From the NCBI GenBank assembly GCA_016801845.1, contig CM028919.1:15307659-15371658 (forward strand): a DNA stretch of 64,000 bases, given 5' to 3'. Source of the DNA: Polydactylus sextarius (lineage: Eukaryota > Chordata > Actinopteri > Polynemidae). How positions within the stretch are numbered: position 1 is the first letter of the stretch; the number at the start of each line of letters is the position of its first letter. The notes under the pieces were generated by a model. That model had not been told where the DNA came from and made no database searches. It saw only the letters and a program-made list of their open reading frames with translations. Both the position numbers and the translations under genes were made by a program. Below, in pieces: positions 39,301 through 50,252 of this stretch.

Positions 39301-41110
39301 AGTTTTCATGGTAAATCACTGAGTATGAAAGACATCTAAGTCGTTCTCTGACTCAGCAGTGGACAGTCACAGTACCTGTTTCAGACGAGTCCTGGCAGAG
39401 ATTGTGAGTTCGAAGTATTCCTACTATTGACAGCTATTTTTGGATGAAGTGAAGTGCACCGTTGCTCGACGTTAAGCAACATGTTGTGTGATAATGTTGG
39501 AAATCCAACACTGCTCCCGTGACCAGAGCGGCTCCAGTCCTCTCTCTGTGTTGTTATAACCTCCTGCTACAGCTGTTGTTTACTAACTATTACTCAGCAT
39601 TTCTCAGTCTGATACCGGAAAAGTGTTTGACTCGACCGGGTCAACTCCACCCGACTCTGTCCCACAGATACCGGCTCACCTGACGCTGCGTATAGAGAGA
39701 TGCTGGGCGACGCCAACCAGTGACCCGTACAGCAACATACAGTACACCTTCATCAGAGACAGGTCTGTTTGAACGAGGAAACGTAAAAACTGAGACAGAC
39801 CTCGGTGAAGCTGATCCTTTCTACATGTGTTGGTTTGTAGCTGAAACAGTAAAATTAAGCAGGTAAAGATTTTAATTTCCACCACCGACGTGTTGAAACC
39901 TGCTTATGTGTCACACTGTCGGTGTGTTGTTTCACCACACCAGGCAGCTCTAAGTCCTCTTACACGAGCGCTGTTGAAATCTGAAATAAGAGATTTTGTT
40001 GCTCAGAGAGCTGGCTCAGACAACAACCAGTGCCCGGTCATGTGACTCCTGTCTGAGAGGCCACATGCGTTTCAGTCCAACAGCTGTGCACGTCCTTGAC
40101 GACCAGGCAGTATTTGGTTCCGTTAGCAACGGCAGAGCAATGAAACGGACAATGATTTCACAATGTAGCGGGGGGAAAAGAAAATACTCAAACTAATCCG
40201 TCTCTCACTGAGTCGAGTCTCTACAGATAATGTTGACTTTATTTCCTGGCTTTGCAATTCATCAGGTTGAAATCTTGAGTTGAAACGTGTTCGTCTCTGT
40301 CGTGTCCTCCAGTTGCCCCGTGTTGTCAAACCAACAAACCCTCAGCGTCCTGAGGAACGGCCTGGGTCCCGAGGCCACGTTCAGGATACAAATGTTTAAG
40401 TTTGTCGGCAGCTCGTACACCAACGTCTTCCTCCACTGCAACGTCCAGATCTGTCACAACGCGGCGGGACTGTGTCGACCTGTGAGTCAGCCACGATAAA
40501 CAGCCATTCCTCGCATGTACGGTCATGGGCCGGTTCAGACAAGCAGCCTGCTATATGTGCAGCTTATGTCCTTAATATAGACCCATCGGCCTGGAATTGT
40601 TTTTCTGCTATGTGAGCTACGAGTTAAGCTGCCCCAATTTTTTTATGTGCACTCCTTGACCCTGAAGCTCATTGCGTCACTGTTCTTTCTGGTTTCACTC
40701 TTGTGTTTGTGGACAGAACTGCTCTGGTGAGGACGGATCGGTGAGGATGCGGAGAGACATCCCACTGTCCCACACGGTGTCATATGGACCAATCAGACGA
40801 CAGCTGAACGGCAGCGAAAAGCCCAATCAGAGTACGTTTTTATCTTTTATATAATGTATGTGACGTCCTTAGAGATTCAAGATATTAAAACCATTCATTC
40901 ATCACCTGCGTTACCACCTGGGCGGTGTTGTGTGCAGGTGCAGGCGTCCCCCCCGTGGAGACGTTTGTCCTCGGAGGGCTGCTGGTCGCCCTGCTGCTCA
41001 TCACAGCCGTGTTTGGGAAACTGTGGCTTCGCTCCAGACGTTTCTATCCAGCTCGGGAGGCGCAGCTCACTCTGTCCAACATCCACCACATCTCAGAAGT
41101 GGCTTCGTGA
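36346..41110 (+). CDS. ZP-domain single-pass membrane protein (uromodulin/ZPLD1-like), nine exons
   Basis: Secreted-pathway protein whose ZP module would polymerise into extracellular filaments or matrix. Exons: 36346-36436, 36958-37046, 37130-37234, 38940-39100, 39175-39310, 39668-39762, 40313-40481, 40717-40831 and 40938-41110. The sum is 1134 bases, 377 residues plus stop. Residues 1 to about 22 form a signal peptide. ZP-N has four cysteines (contexts VVCTN, PECRG, SDCGT, FVCRY). ZP-C has six (ERCWATP, DSCPV, LHCNVQIC, GLCRP, NCSG), and the CWATPTSDP segment is strongly typical of the uromodulin/tectorin/ZPLD1 class. A dibasic processing site RMRR lies after ZP-C. A hydrophobic stretch LGGLLVALLLITAVFG forms the membrane anchor, followed by a cytoplasmic tail of about 40 residues. 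No EGF, CUB or other domain precedes the ZP module. The exact orthologue is not recognised; CUZD1-, ZPLD1- or tectorin-beta-like names are possible. Confidence 0.88.
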
Positions 41111-41263
41111 AGAAGAGAGACGGAGATGAAGAGTTGTTAAGAGCAGATCAATGGACAAACACACGTACAAACACTCGTGATCAGGTTTGATTAATGTTCA
41201 GAATCAAAGGTTTTGAAATGTTTCTCTTTATAAAATGAATTTAGTTTTGTAGGAAGTTGATTA

Positions 41264-41269
41264 AATAAA
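41264..41269 (+). terminator. Polyadenylation signal of the ZP gene
   Basis: AATAAA about 155 bp downstream of the ZP gene stop, followed by a GT-rich stretch. Confidence 0.6.
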
Positions 41270-41529
41270 CGTCTCCTCCGAGTGTCGTCTGGTTCTTTCC
41301 TGTGATGAAATATTGTGTTGAAGAAACACGTTTGTTTGAATATTCTCATTTTATTCTTGTTTATACGTCATTGTTGTGATTATTTGATTTTACAGATTTA
41401 AATGTTATAAACAAAACCTATGATCAGCTTCTGAAGATTAAACATCGTCTCAACCAGTTGATACAGCAACTCAACACACAAATATGAAATATAACTGAAA
41501 CAACAGTCAGCAACAGACCAGTTCATATT

Positions 41530-41758
41530 TGTAACTAATATAACTAATGTAACTAATGTAACGAATAAAACTAATGTAACTATTGTAACTAATATAACTA
41601 ATGTAACTAATGTAACGAATAAAACTAATGTAACTATTGTAACTAATATAACTAATGTAACTAATGTAACAAATAAAACTAATGTAACTAATGTAACAAA
41701 TAAAACTAATGTAACTATTGTAACTAATATAACTAATGTAACTATTGTAACTAATGTA
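41530..41758. repeat. 9-bp minisatellite with 54-bp higher-order period
   Basis: Tandem variants of a 9-base unit (TAACTAATG, TAACTAATA, TAACGAATA, AAACTAATG, TAACTATTG). Six variants recur in the same order to give a 54-base higher-order unit repeated about four times, lying between the ZP gene and fbxo30. Confidence 0.9.
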
Positions 41759-41999
41759 GCTTTTAATTGTGAAGTTGTTTAAACTACTCTAAATGCTTGG
41801 TTAAATTAAAACTGTGGTAAATATTTAACTTGTATCAGAGCCGTTAAACATTTGAGCATCTGGACTTTTGGTCGTTGATTATGTAGATCTGATCAGGAAT
41901 AGAAGAGGACAGGGATTATAGATGCAGTTCTGATGTTTCCCGCATCATCGATCTCCTCCTCATCAATGTTAACGTATTTCCAGTTGCCTAGCAACAGTC

Positions 42000-42560
42000 C
42001 GGACCCATTAAAGTCCAGACACTCGCTGATGTTTGTCCAGAGGGACGCGTCAGTCCTCGGGGTATTCCCCTGCGTCTATTTCCGTCGCAGGTCGACGTCC
42101 ATAACTTAAATGTGACCGGTCGCTGTACGTGATGACGTAGCACGGCGACGTACAGCGGCTCGGACCAAACAAACGAGTCAGAAGAGCGAAGGTCTCCGGA
42201 GCTGCAGGACGAAGATCCAGTCCGCGTCTGGACCAGACTCAGACCTGGTTTAAGTTTCAGAGACTGTGTGGTCGTAGTGTCGCTGCTGATGAGCTGACGT
42301 GAAGTAAAGAAACGTTTTAAAAGAAGAAGTCGGAGCTTCGTAACTCGGGTGAGACGTTTTCTTGAAGCTAACGATGCTAACGAAGTAGCCGCTAATGCTA
42401 ACAGTCTGGCCATGTTGTTGATGCTCTTTTGTTTAACTTTAAAAAGTTTCACCACTTCGTCTCTTCACCCCGGTTGTTGTGAGTTGATATGAAACAGCTT
42501 GTCGCGGTGCCTCGGACAGAACCGATCCCACCGGAGCCGGTGTTTCCGGTCGGTTTGATC
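42000..42560 (+). promoter_or_regulatory. fbxo30: CpG-rich region, likely fbxo30 promoter and first exon
   Basis: CpG density is clearly higher than in the flanks, with many CG dinucleotides between 42040 and 42340. It lies about 0.6-1.1 kb before the fbxo30 start exon, whose acceptor is near 43060. A probable non-coding first exon ends at one of the GT donors near 42350. Confidence 0.45.
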
Positions 42561-43114
42561 TCGGACCGGTTGTTTCTCGGTTGTTTGTGTTTTTAGCTGT
42601 TTGCTAACACGCCAGCGTGAGTTGCGTAATTCATCCAGCCAGTTGTTGCTGGCAGCGGCTGAAGGAGCCGGAACAATAGCGGTCCTGTGTGTGGCTGTTG
42701 GGACTTGCATCATTGTTGTGGGTCTGTAAATTACTGTTTGTTGTCGTTTTAGGCAACATTCATTATCCCTTTTACACAACCACCACATGAGCCTGAGGCT
42801 GATGAGTCAGAGGCTTTAACAACCTCAGATCCTCTAAAGGTCCTGAGGTCAGAGGTCACCAGGTGTCACCTTCAGCTCTTAGAAACATGTTGTGAAATGT
42901 TCCTGACCTGGATGCGTGTTGATGTAAACGCAGGCCACACGTGGTTACAGATGCACACCACAACATGCTTGTTGTGTTGTTCACATCATGTAACACCATC
43001 TGACTGCTCCCTATTCACCAGAAGATCTAACCTCATTTTATTTTGTTGACTTTGTTCCAGGGTTGACCATTTCATCCCCATTTTTCCAGTTTGGGCAAAG
43101 AGCATTAAGTAAAA

Positions 43115-45452
43115 ATGGAGCCTGTGCATCCTCACTGCCTCAAGTGCATCAACAGGAGATGCATGGTGCGACCAGAGACGGGCGTCTCCTGCGACCTCAT
43201 CGGCTGCCCTCTCGTCTGCGGGGCAGTTTTTCACTCCTGCAAACTAGACGAACATCGTCTGTTGTGTCCGTACGAACGGCAGCCGTGTCTGAACAACGGC
43301 TTCGGCTGCCCCTTTACCGTCGCCAGGATCAAGATGGCGCAGCACCTGGAGACTTGTCCGGCCAGTATAGTGTGTTGCACCATGGAGTGGAACCGCTGGC
43401 CCGTGAGCTACGCTGATCGAAAGTCATATGAAAACTTGAGCAAAGACTTTGATGAGGTGGAGCAGCTGGACATGGCCCTGGCCCTGCAGGACCAGAGGAT
43501 GTTATTAGAGTCTCTGAAGGTCACAACCAACGTGTCAAAGAACGGGGATAAAGAAGTGGATGAAAGTGACAAGATGGCCACAGCATCAAGTTTACCAGAG
43601 ACAGTGTTAGGTAACGGGACCGTGGAGATGGAGGAGGAGCCCTACACTCAGCTGTATAACGCCTCCGAGGATCCGAACAGAAGTTTAGCAGCAGCTTTGG
43701 ATATCCTCTCCAATGCCAAGGATATAGATGTAATTGTTGGAAATCTAAATGGGGAAAAGACTGATAAGAACGGAGCGCTCCACAACGGAGGAAATGGCGA
43801 CAGTCATAATGTTTATGTTGCTGGGGGTGAGAAGAATGTGGACATGCACGAGAGCGACTGTGACTCGGAGTGTGAGCTCGGAGCGGTGGGTGGTGTGGAT
43901 TGTGCAGTGGGGACGGACGAAGACGGCATAGTCTGGGCAGAAGACAATGATTTTGTGGAGTTGTTTTTTGATGACAAGGAAGATAGCATCGAGGAATCAA
44001 TTAATGATTCCCACCTCGCCTGGCCAGAGATGCCCCAGAATTACCTGCCTGTCGTAGCTCTGGGGGCTCCTGAACCTCAACCAGCACCACTACCACCTCC
44101 AATGCCATTCCTGCTGTCTGATCACGTGAGAAATAACTTCTTGCAACATTTACCTTCTGAACTCAGGTATAGGTGCTTGGAGCGTAAACTACAGAATGTA
44201 GAAGTCCTCAGAGGCATCAGTATGTTTACATTTAATGGACGCCGGGCTCTGCTGTCAGACCCTTACTTGTTTCGTGCGAAGATGGAGGACAAGGCGGTTG
44301 ACACGTCGGACCTGGAGGTGGCCGACGACCCCATGGGTCTCCACGGCATCGATCTCATTACCGCTGCGTTGCTGTTCTGCCTCGGCGATTCTCCAGGTGG
44401 CAGAGGAATCTCAGACAGCAGGTTCGTCGACGGCTACCACATTGACTTTGGTACTCAGACGTTCTCCTTCCCCTCGGCCATTCTAGCAACCAACACCATG
44501 GTGGGGGACATCGCCTCGGCCTCGGCCTGCGACCACGCCAGCCCGCAGCTCTCCAACCCCAGCCCCTTCCACACCCTCAGGCTGGACCTGGTGCTCGAAT
44601 GCGTGGCTCGATACCAAACCAAACAGCGCTCTATGTTCACGTTTGTGTGTGGGCAGTTGTTCCGGCGGGACGAGTTCTCTTCTCATTTTAAAAATGTTCA
44701 CGGCGACATTCACGCCGGACTGAACGGTTGGATGGAGCAGCGCTGCCCGCTGGCCTACTACGGCTGCACCTATTCCCAGAGACGCTTCTGTCCATCCGCA
44801 CAGGGTTTCCGAATCATCCACGACAGGCACCTCGGCTCTTTTGGAGTCCAGCCCGGCCTGCCTTTAAAAACCGGGGACAGCCGTTCAAGAAGCACCTGCC
44901 ACTTTGGCTCTCAGAGCGACCAGTTCAGCAGTCTTCCCTTTGAGGTGTTGCAACACGTAGCAAGCTTCCTGGACAGTTTCAGCTTGTGCCAACTATCCAG
45001 AGTGTCCCGCACCATGAGGGACGTGTGTGCCAGTCTGCTGCAGATGCGTGGCATGGTTGTCCTGCTGTGGGAGAAGAAGCGGCGTGCCGACGGGTCTCCA
45101 TCCTGGCAGATCACAGATAAGGTCTGTTATTTTTTACCATTACTATTTTACATATTATTTACATTTACACTCACCGTTTACCGTTTGGAAACATAGAAAT
45201 TCTCTGCACCGAATGAAATGTAATGGGTCGTTTCCGTCTGTCGAGCAGGTGTGGCGGTTCAGCACAGCCTTCGGTACCGTTAACGAGTGGAAGTTTGCCA
45301 ACATCGCCAGCATGGCCGACCACCTCAAGAAGTGCAAGTTCAACACGATCTCTCGCCGGGAGGAGGCCATCCCGCTGCCCTGCATGTGCTTCACCAGAGA
45401 GCTCACAAAGGAGGGGAGGTGTCTACGTTCAGTTCTCAAACCGGTAGCATGA
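43115..45452 (+). CDS. fbxo30: F-box only protein 30, two coding exons
   Basis: Substrate adaptor of an SCF (SKP1-CUL1-F-box) ubiquitin ligase; in mammals FBXO30 is known as a muscle-mass regulator (MUSA1). Exons 43115-45121 and 45249-45452 give 736 residues. The start ATG has a good context (AAAAATGG) with an upstream in-frame stop. Residues about 10-105 hold a cysteine/histidine-rich TRAF-type zinc finger (CDLIGCPLVCG, CPYER, HLETCPASIVCC). A long acidic variable region follows (about 150-320). The middle block DKAVDTSDLEVADDPMGL and the segment CGQLFRRDEFSSHFKNVHGD are conserved family signatures. The F-box starts near residue 605 (SLPFEVLQHVASFLDSF). The second exon encodes the conserved end EWKFANIASMADHLKKC to SVLKPVA. 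The split is after codon 669, in phase 0. Confidence 0.95.
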
Positions 45453-46570
45453 ACAGCCGAGTCGCTCTCGGACATTTTCTCCTCCAGTGTTTACAGACAT
45501 CGGCCTCTTTTAGCCTCACAAAGATAGAAACCTCCCGGTCAACGGTTTGTTTTTCTTTGCTTCATGGTGGAACAAAGTTGTCGCTCCATATCGAAGACGA
45601 AGCCAGTAATGGTCTGAGGCCGACGCAATGCAATCACAGATCAGGATCTAACCAGTAAATTTAATGACTAACCTTGTGGCTCCACCATCTATTCTGACAT
45701 TGTGTAAATAATCAGAAGTTTTGATGTAGAATGTGTTATTGGTTTTTTTTTTTTTTTTTATTTTTATATGGAAAAGTCAGTACTGTGCTACATTGGAGGA
45801 AAGAATAGAGCCTTAATTTGTGATAAACTTGATTTTCTAGTCTTGAGGTTGTTCAGAAACATCTCAGTGAGATTTCTCAACCACTTGTCTCTGGAACAGT
45901 TTACTGGTATCTTGCACGTTTTTTTATTTTCTCCCAATACCTAGAGTGACCACGTGTGTGTTGCTTTAGAGCTGCATAGATTTTATGGCTTTAATTCTAC
46001 ATTTGACGACCAAACATCTGTGGTTGCTCTGCACACTGTATCGTTTGTACAGGAAGAGCCAACTGTATCACTGTGGTGTTGATTTCTGTTCACCAGCACA
46101 TGGTGCGTTTGGTGTTTGTGGCTTTGACACGTCACACTAAAGTTAATGCAGGAACAAAGACGGTCCATCTTCTTCTGTCCTTCTCTCACATCTGACTAAC
46201 GAGCTGGCGTGTTGGTCACAATAAGTAAGAGTTTAACACTATTACAACTATTCACCAGACAAACGGCACAACGTTTTTAGCTGCGGTTGACTTGTGGTCT
46301 TTTCTATGTTGATAGATAACCAGCAAATGTTTGTGGGTTCTTTTCTTCTAAAACAACTAAATGTAGCAAGTGAAATAATGAATGTAAACAGTGAATGTTA
46401 GAATCCATCAGTTGTGTCAGACCACATCAAACCTGCAGGTCAGGTGTTCAGAGCCGCGTCTCCTTCAGTAACAACAACACTAATACCGTTCACATTCATT
46501 ATTTATCATGTTTGTATGTGTTTGACACTACTGGTGTTCAAATGTTTTAGTGTCTCAGGGTTGCAGTACA

Positions 46571-46574
<4 letters not shown>

Positions 46575-46616
<42 letters not shown>
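46575..46616. repeat. (GT)21 microsatellite
   Basis: Pure GT tract inside the inferred fbxo30 3' untranslated region. Confidence 0.95.
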
Positions 46617-46617
<1 letters not shown>

Positions 46618-47610
46618 AACATAGTTGCTCAGAACGACAAGACGAGTCGCCAGCTGCTTGGTTATTATGGGATGTTAGAGCCGACTGGAGTACCGCTCAG
46701 TATTATCCTAACGTAACGGTGTGTGTTGCAGTGCTGGACTAACACAGTGTTGTTCATCAGTAACTGAAACAGTGAAAATGATCTTTTAAAAACAGGAAGT
46801 GATCAGACTTGATTAAATGAAAACAGTCCAACTTGACAAATAAATGAGAAAATGACTTTAGATTCTTGCTGTTTTAATGTGGTTTGTGATAAATCTGTGA
46901 AAACTAAAACGATTGTTAAGAAAAACCGATGTTCCTTTAAGAAAAGTGTGTTTTTGTTTTTATATTTTTTGAAGTTTGATGTAAAAACCAATCAATGTTT
47001 TAAACTAAACGATCTTTGTATTCTAATGAGTCCCAATCTGTTTTTACTGGTACTTTTGTTTGGAAAAGAAAAGTCTGAAATGTCTGGATTTGAATCGAGT
47101 TGAACTGATTTGCACATGAAAGCATGTACTGTAACATTTAAATCATGATGCTGAGGAGTTTTACTTGTTTTGTTCTGCATGTGAGTTTTTGTTTCGTTTT
47201 AAATCGGTCGGTCCAGTTGTAGACTCGGTCACGCAGCTGTTTTCTCAGGCGCAGTGTTTCCGTTTAGTACGTTCACATAAGCTGTTACTTTTTTTGTAAA
47301 AAAAACAAAAAAACAAAAAAAACAAAGCACAAACTTGTATCATGAGTTTAATCCAGATCTGATAATAACCTGCCTCATTCCTCAGATTTGAACCTTTTTA
47401 AAGTGATGAATGAGTTAACGCAGCGTTTGTACGACTTGATTTCATCGACGGCGCCGTGTTTTTATTAATCAGACGAGTCTTTACAGGAACCTGGAGCGTA
47501 TCAACACTTTCATCTGACATTTTTGTTTTGTTTTCACTCCTGCTGAAGTGTGTGTTTTTTCTTCCCATCACAATATTGCCAGTGTCATTTTTTGACTTTT
47601 GAAGCATTTT

Positions 47611-47616
47611 AATAAA
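47611..47616 (+). terminator. fbxo30: fbxo30 polyadenylation signal
   Basis: AATAAA followed by a GT/T-rich stretch, consistent with a cleavage site near 47635. Confidence 0.6.
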
Positions 47617-48146
47617 GAGGTTCTTGGTTTTTAAATATTTTTCTGTTTGTTTTTTACCTTCACTTCTCCAACATTACATTTATCTTTAAGTTAAAATGTC
47701 CTGTCCCGTATTAAGGCGGGTGATCGTAAACATTTGAGCAATTATACAGGAAGCATAAAGACTTAGGTTAAAGCTGATAAAAGACATTTCCAGGGGCGGT
47801 CCGAGTCTTTATGAGGCTGTAAGCACCACCTCCACCACCAGTGTTCAACTATTACTGGTTAAATACTGTAACAACCACCATCATTTACATTATTAGTAGT
47901 TTACATCAAAGCAGTGTCGCTTAACTTTACAGCAGCAGCTTATTCACAACAATGGTCTTGTTGTATTAATTCTTCAGTGACGTATAAATGAAATTGTATT
48001 TAAAGTAACTGAAAACTTCATCAGATATTTACAGAAAACAAGTTAAACTTTAATTGTTTTTGTTTTTTAAACGTGGAACATGAGCAACTGTTTGTAAAAC
48101 GTTCACCATCCGTCTTCAAAATAGAACCAAATTATGTGCTCATTAT

Positions 48147-48185
48147 CATTCACCTACATAAAAAACACTTAAAATATACATTTAT
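48147..48185. repeat. Left part of the dispersed repeat, second copy
   Basis: Shares CACCTACATAAAAA and a following AACACTTAAAA stretch with 27625-27655 in the shprh intron. Its right-hand partner lies 1.3 kb away at 49492-49562. Confidence 0.4.
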
Positions 48186-48798
48186 TAAATATATGCTTAA
48201 ATAACGGCACAGGTTATAACTTTATAACTTATCTCAACACATTTCATAGTAAACTGAGCAGATACCGAGCAGTCACATTAACTGACCTGGTTCAGCAGCT
48301 GACGTTGAAACAGACGTGTTCGTCACTTTCACACGATGGAGGTTTGTCGCGTTCAGACGCTTGTGACTGCTCCTCATGTTCAGGTGCAGGTCGGTCTGTA
48401 GAAGATGAACCTGCAAAGAGAAGACACATAAAATAAACATCGTGTTAGATGGCGTGACACTGTCATGATCAAAGTAATGAGAGTGTCAGTCAACAACAAA
48501 TATCTCACGGTCACAGTGTCTCTATGATCTGAGACTAAACCTCACTTGTCCTGTCATTAGCTGAGGAGACTCGGTCCACAGGTGGAGGAGGTTGTGGTCC
48601 ATAAGGCTCTGAGATAATATCAGAGATGATTTACCCAAAAGTCTTATTCTGTCACTAACACTGCAGTGTAATTAGAGTAAAACAAAGACACCAGATAATA
48701 TTGAGTTAAAATGTTTTCATCACAGTTTTAAAGGCTTCGTACCAACACGTTACTTTTCATACACGCACTTTATCTCTAAGTTTTTATGGACATTGTGG

Positions 48799-49455
48799 AT
48801 CCAGCAGTAACCAGTTAGATCCAATAGTGACCAGTTAGATCCAGTAGTGACCAGTTAGATCCAGCAGTAACCAGTTAGATCCAATAGTGACCAGTTAGAT
48901 CCAGTAGTGACCAGTTAGATCCAGTAGTGACCAGTTAGATCCAGTAGTGACCAGTTAGATCCAATAGTGACCAGTTAGATCCAGCAGTAACCAGTTAGAT
49001 CCAGCAGTGACCAGTTAGATCCAATAGTGACCAGTTAGATCCAGTAGTGACCAGTTAGATCCAATAGTGACCAGTTAGATCCAATAGTGACCAGTTAGAT
49101 CCAATAGTGACCAGTTAGATCCAATAGTGACCAATTAGATCCAGTAGTGACCAGTTAGATCCAATAGTGACCAGTTAGATCCAATAGTGACCAGTTAGAT
49201 CCAGCAGTAACCAGTTAGATCCAGCAGTGACCAGTTAGATCCAATAGTGACCAGTTAGATCCAGTAGTGACCAGTTAGATCCAATAGTGACCAGTTAGAT
49301 CCAATAGTGACCAGTTAGATCCAGTAGTGACCAGTTAGATCCAATAGTGACCAGTTAGATCCAATAGTGACCAGTTAGATCCTGTAGTGACCAGTTAGAT
49401 TCAGCAGTAACCAGTTAGATCCAGTAGTGACCAGTTAGATTCAGCAGTGACCAGT
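48799..49455. repeat. 20-bp minisatellite, about 33 copies
   Basis: Near-perfect 20-base units CCARTAGTGACCAGTTAGAT. Main variants are CCAATAGTGA, CCAGTAGTGA, CCAGCAGTAA and CCAGCAGTGA in the first ten bases; the second ten bases are almost invariant. Variants are not random: the order CAGTAA-type, CAGTGA-type, A, G, A, A occurs at both 48981 and 49201, 220 bases (11 units) apart. Confidence 0.97.
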
Positions 49456-49491
49456 AAACTGGCCAGTCTGGTTCATGCTAGCTTTAGCATC

Positions 49492-49562
49492 GGTTAGCCG
49501 CGTTAGCCTCATCATAATCCTCGGTAGATTAACCCAATTTAATTAATAAAAACTGAACTAAC
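49492..49562. repeat. Right part of the dispersed repeat, second copy
   Basis: Matches 27698-27767, including a 34-base block with one mismatch. Confidence 0.6.
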
Positions 49563-49571
49563 ATTTAATTT

Positions 49572-49640
49572 CAAGTCAGCTAGCCGTTAGCTACATGTCA
49601 GCTAGCCGTTAGCTACATGTCAGCTAGCCGTTAGCTACGC
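49572..49640. repeat. Three tandem copies of a 22-bp unit
   Basis: The unit GTCAGCTAGCCGTTAGCTAC plus two bases is repeated three times; each copy contains the near-palindrome AGCTAGCCGTTAGCT. Confidence 0.85.
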
Positions 49641-49801
49641 TAGCCTGAACAAACAAACTGAACTGAAGGTTTATTTGATGATTATTACGATAAATATTCT
49701 GTAACTGATCATGTAAACTTACCTTAATCTGCCGTTTTTTCTTCCTCTTGTCTCCTCATTCTATCTTCTCTGCCCCTGAGGGATAAATATTTTCATCAGA
49801 C

Positions 49802-49885
49802 ACGCTAAATACACGCTAACAACACGCTAACAACATGCTAACATCATGCTAACAACATGCTAACATCATGCTAGCATCATGCTAG
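49802..49885. repeat. Short GCTAACA-type tandem repeat
   Basis: Repeated ACACGCTAACA, ACATGCTAACA and ATCATGCTAGC words about 11 bases apart. Confidence 0.75.
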
Positions 49886-49931
49886 CGCCGCAGTTGACTT
49901 GTCCTTGACCTCTCGTTAGACCTGGAGCTGC

Positions 49932-49942
49932 TGCGCATGCGC
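49932..49942. promoter_or_regulatory. NRF1-type promoter motif
   Basis: TGCGCATGCGC is a perfect match to the palindromic NRF1 consensus. It lies about 160 bp upstream of candidate minus-strand exon A in a locally CpG-containing segment. Confidence 0.5.
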
Positions 49943-50102
49943 TGTTCAACAGCGGCAGCAGGAATGTGTTTTATTTTATTTTCACGATTGAAAAAACATG
50001 AAAATGTTATAAAAATCGTTTTCGTGTGTGGTATTTTTATTTATATGATTCAGTATTATTTTATTTGTTTTAATCAAGTTGTCGACATTTCAAACGCTCT
50101 TG

Positions 50103-50117
50103 GACGCCCCCTGGTGG
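50103..50117 (-). promoter_or_regulatory. CTCF-like motif, minus orientation
   Basis: GACGCCCCCTGGTGG is the reverse complement of a CTCF core (CCACCAGGGGGCG). Motif match only. Confidence 0.5.
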
Positions 50118-50237
50118 GTCCAAAGAGGACCGGTTCAGCAGGACTGGGTCTAGTGGAGACCTGGTACCTGTACACTCTGTGTCTTCACCAGGCCTTATTA
50201 CATCCTGTTCATATCAATATACAACAACCCTCTTTAA

Positions 50238-50252
50238 CCACTAGGTGGCACC
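50238..50252 (+). promoter_or_regulatory. CTCF-like motif, plus orientation
   Basis: CCACTAGGTGGCACC fits the CTCF core closely. It lies 120 bp from an oppositely oriented match. Confidence 0.5.

Larger units (their letters stand above)
45453..47640 (+). other. fbxo30: fbxo30 3' untranslated region
   Basis: A stretch of about 2.2 kb with no coding exon, ending in AATAAA at 47611-47616 in a T-rich context. It includes a (GT)n tract and poly-A/T runs near 45750 and 47295. The length is inferred from the first strong polyadenylation signal. Confidence 0.55.
48273..49775 (-). other. Candidate small spliced transcript, coding status unclear
   Basis: Three minus-strand segments carry good splice signals. 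Exon A is 49775-49723 (acceptor TTATCCCTCAG, donor AAG|GTAAGT). Exon B is 48608-48546, 63 bases (acceptor ATTATCTCAG, donor ACAA|GTGAGG). Exon C runs from 48410 (acceptor CTCTTTGCAG). Exon A has a stop in all three frames, so any translation would begin inside A or later. Frame one gives a proline/serine/acidic C-terminus (starting PYGPQPPPPVDR in B, ending CFNVSC with stop at 48292), but its only route through exon A hits a stop. Frame two gives a 64-residue reading frame from an ATG in exon B at 48602 to the stop at 48273. It resembles nothing I know. An NRF1-type motif lies 160 bp upstream. It could be a long non-coding RNA, a young gene or part of a transposon copy. Confidence 0.28.

Noticed and set aside
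43521..44000. 159-codon minus-strand open frame.
   Set aside because: Antisense of the fbxo30 acidic region; composition (His/Pro/Arg) is what the complement of that coding sequence gives.
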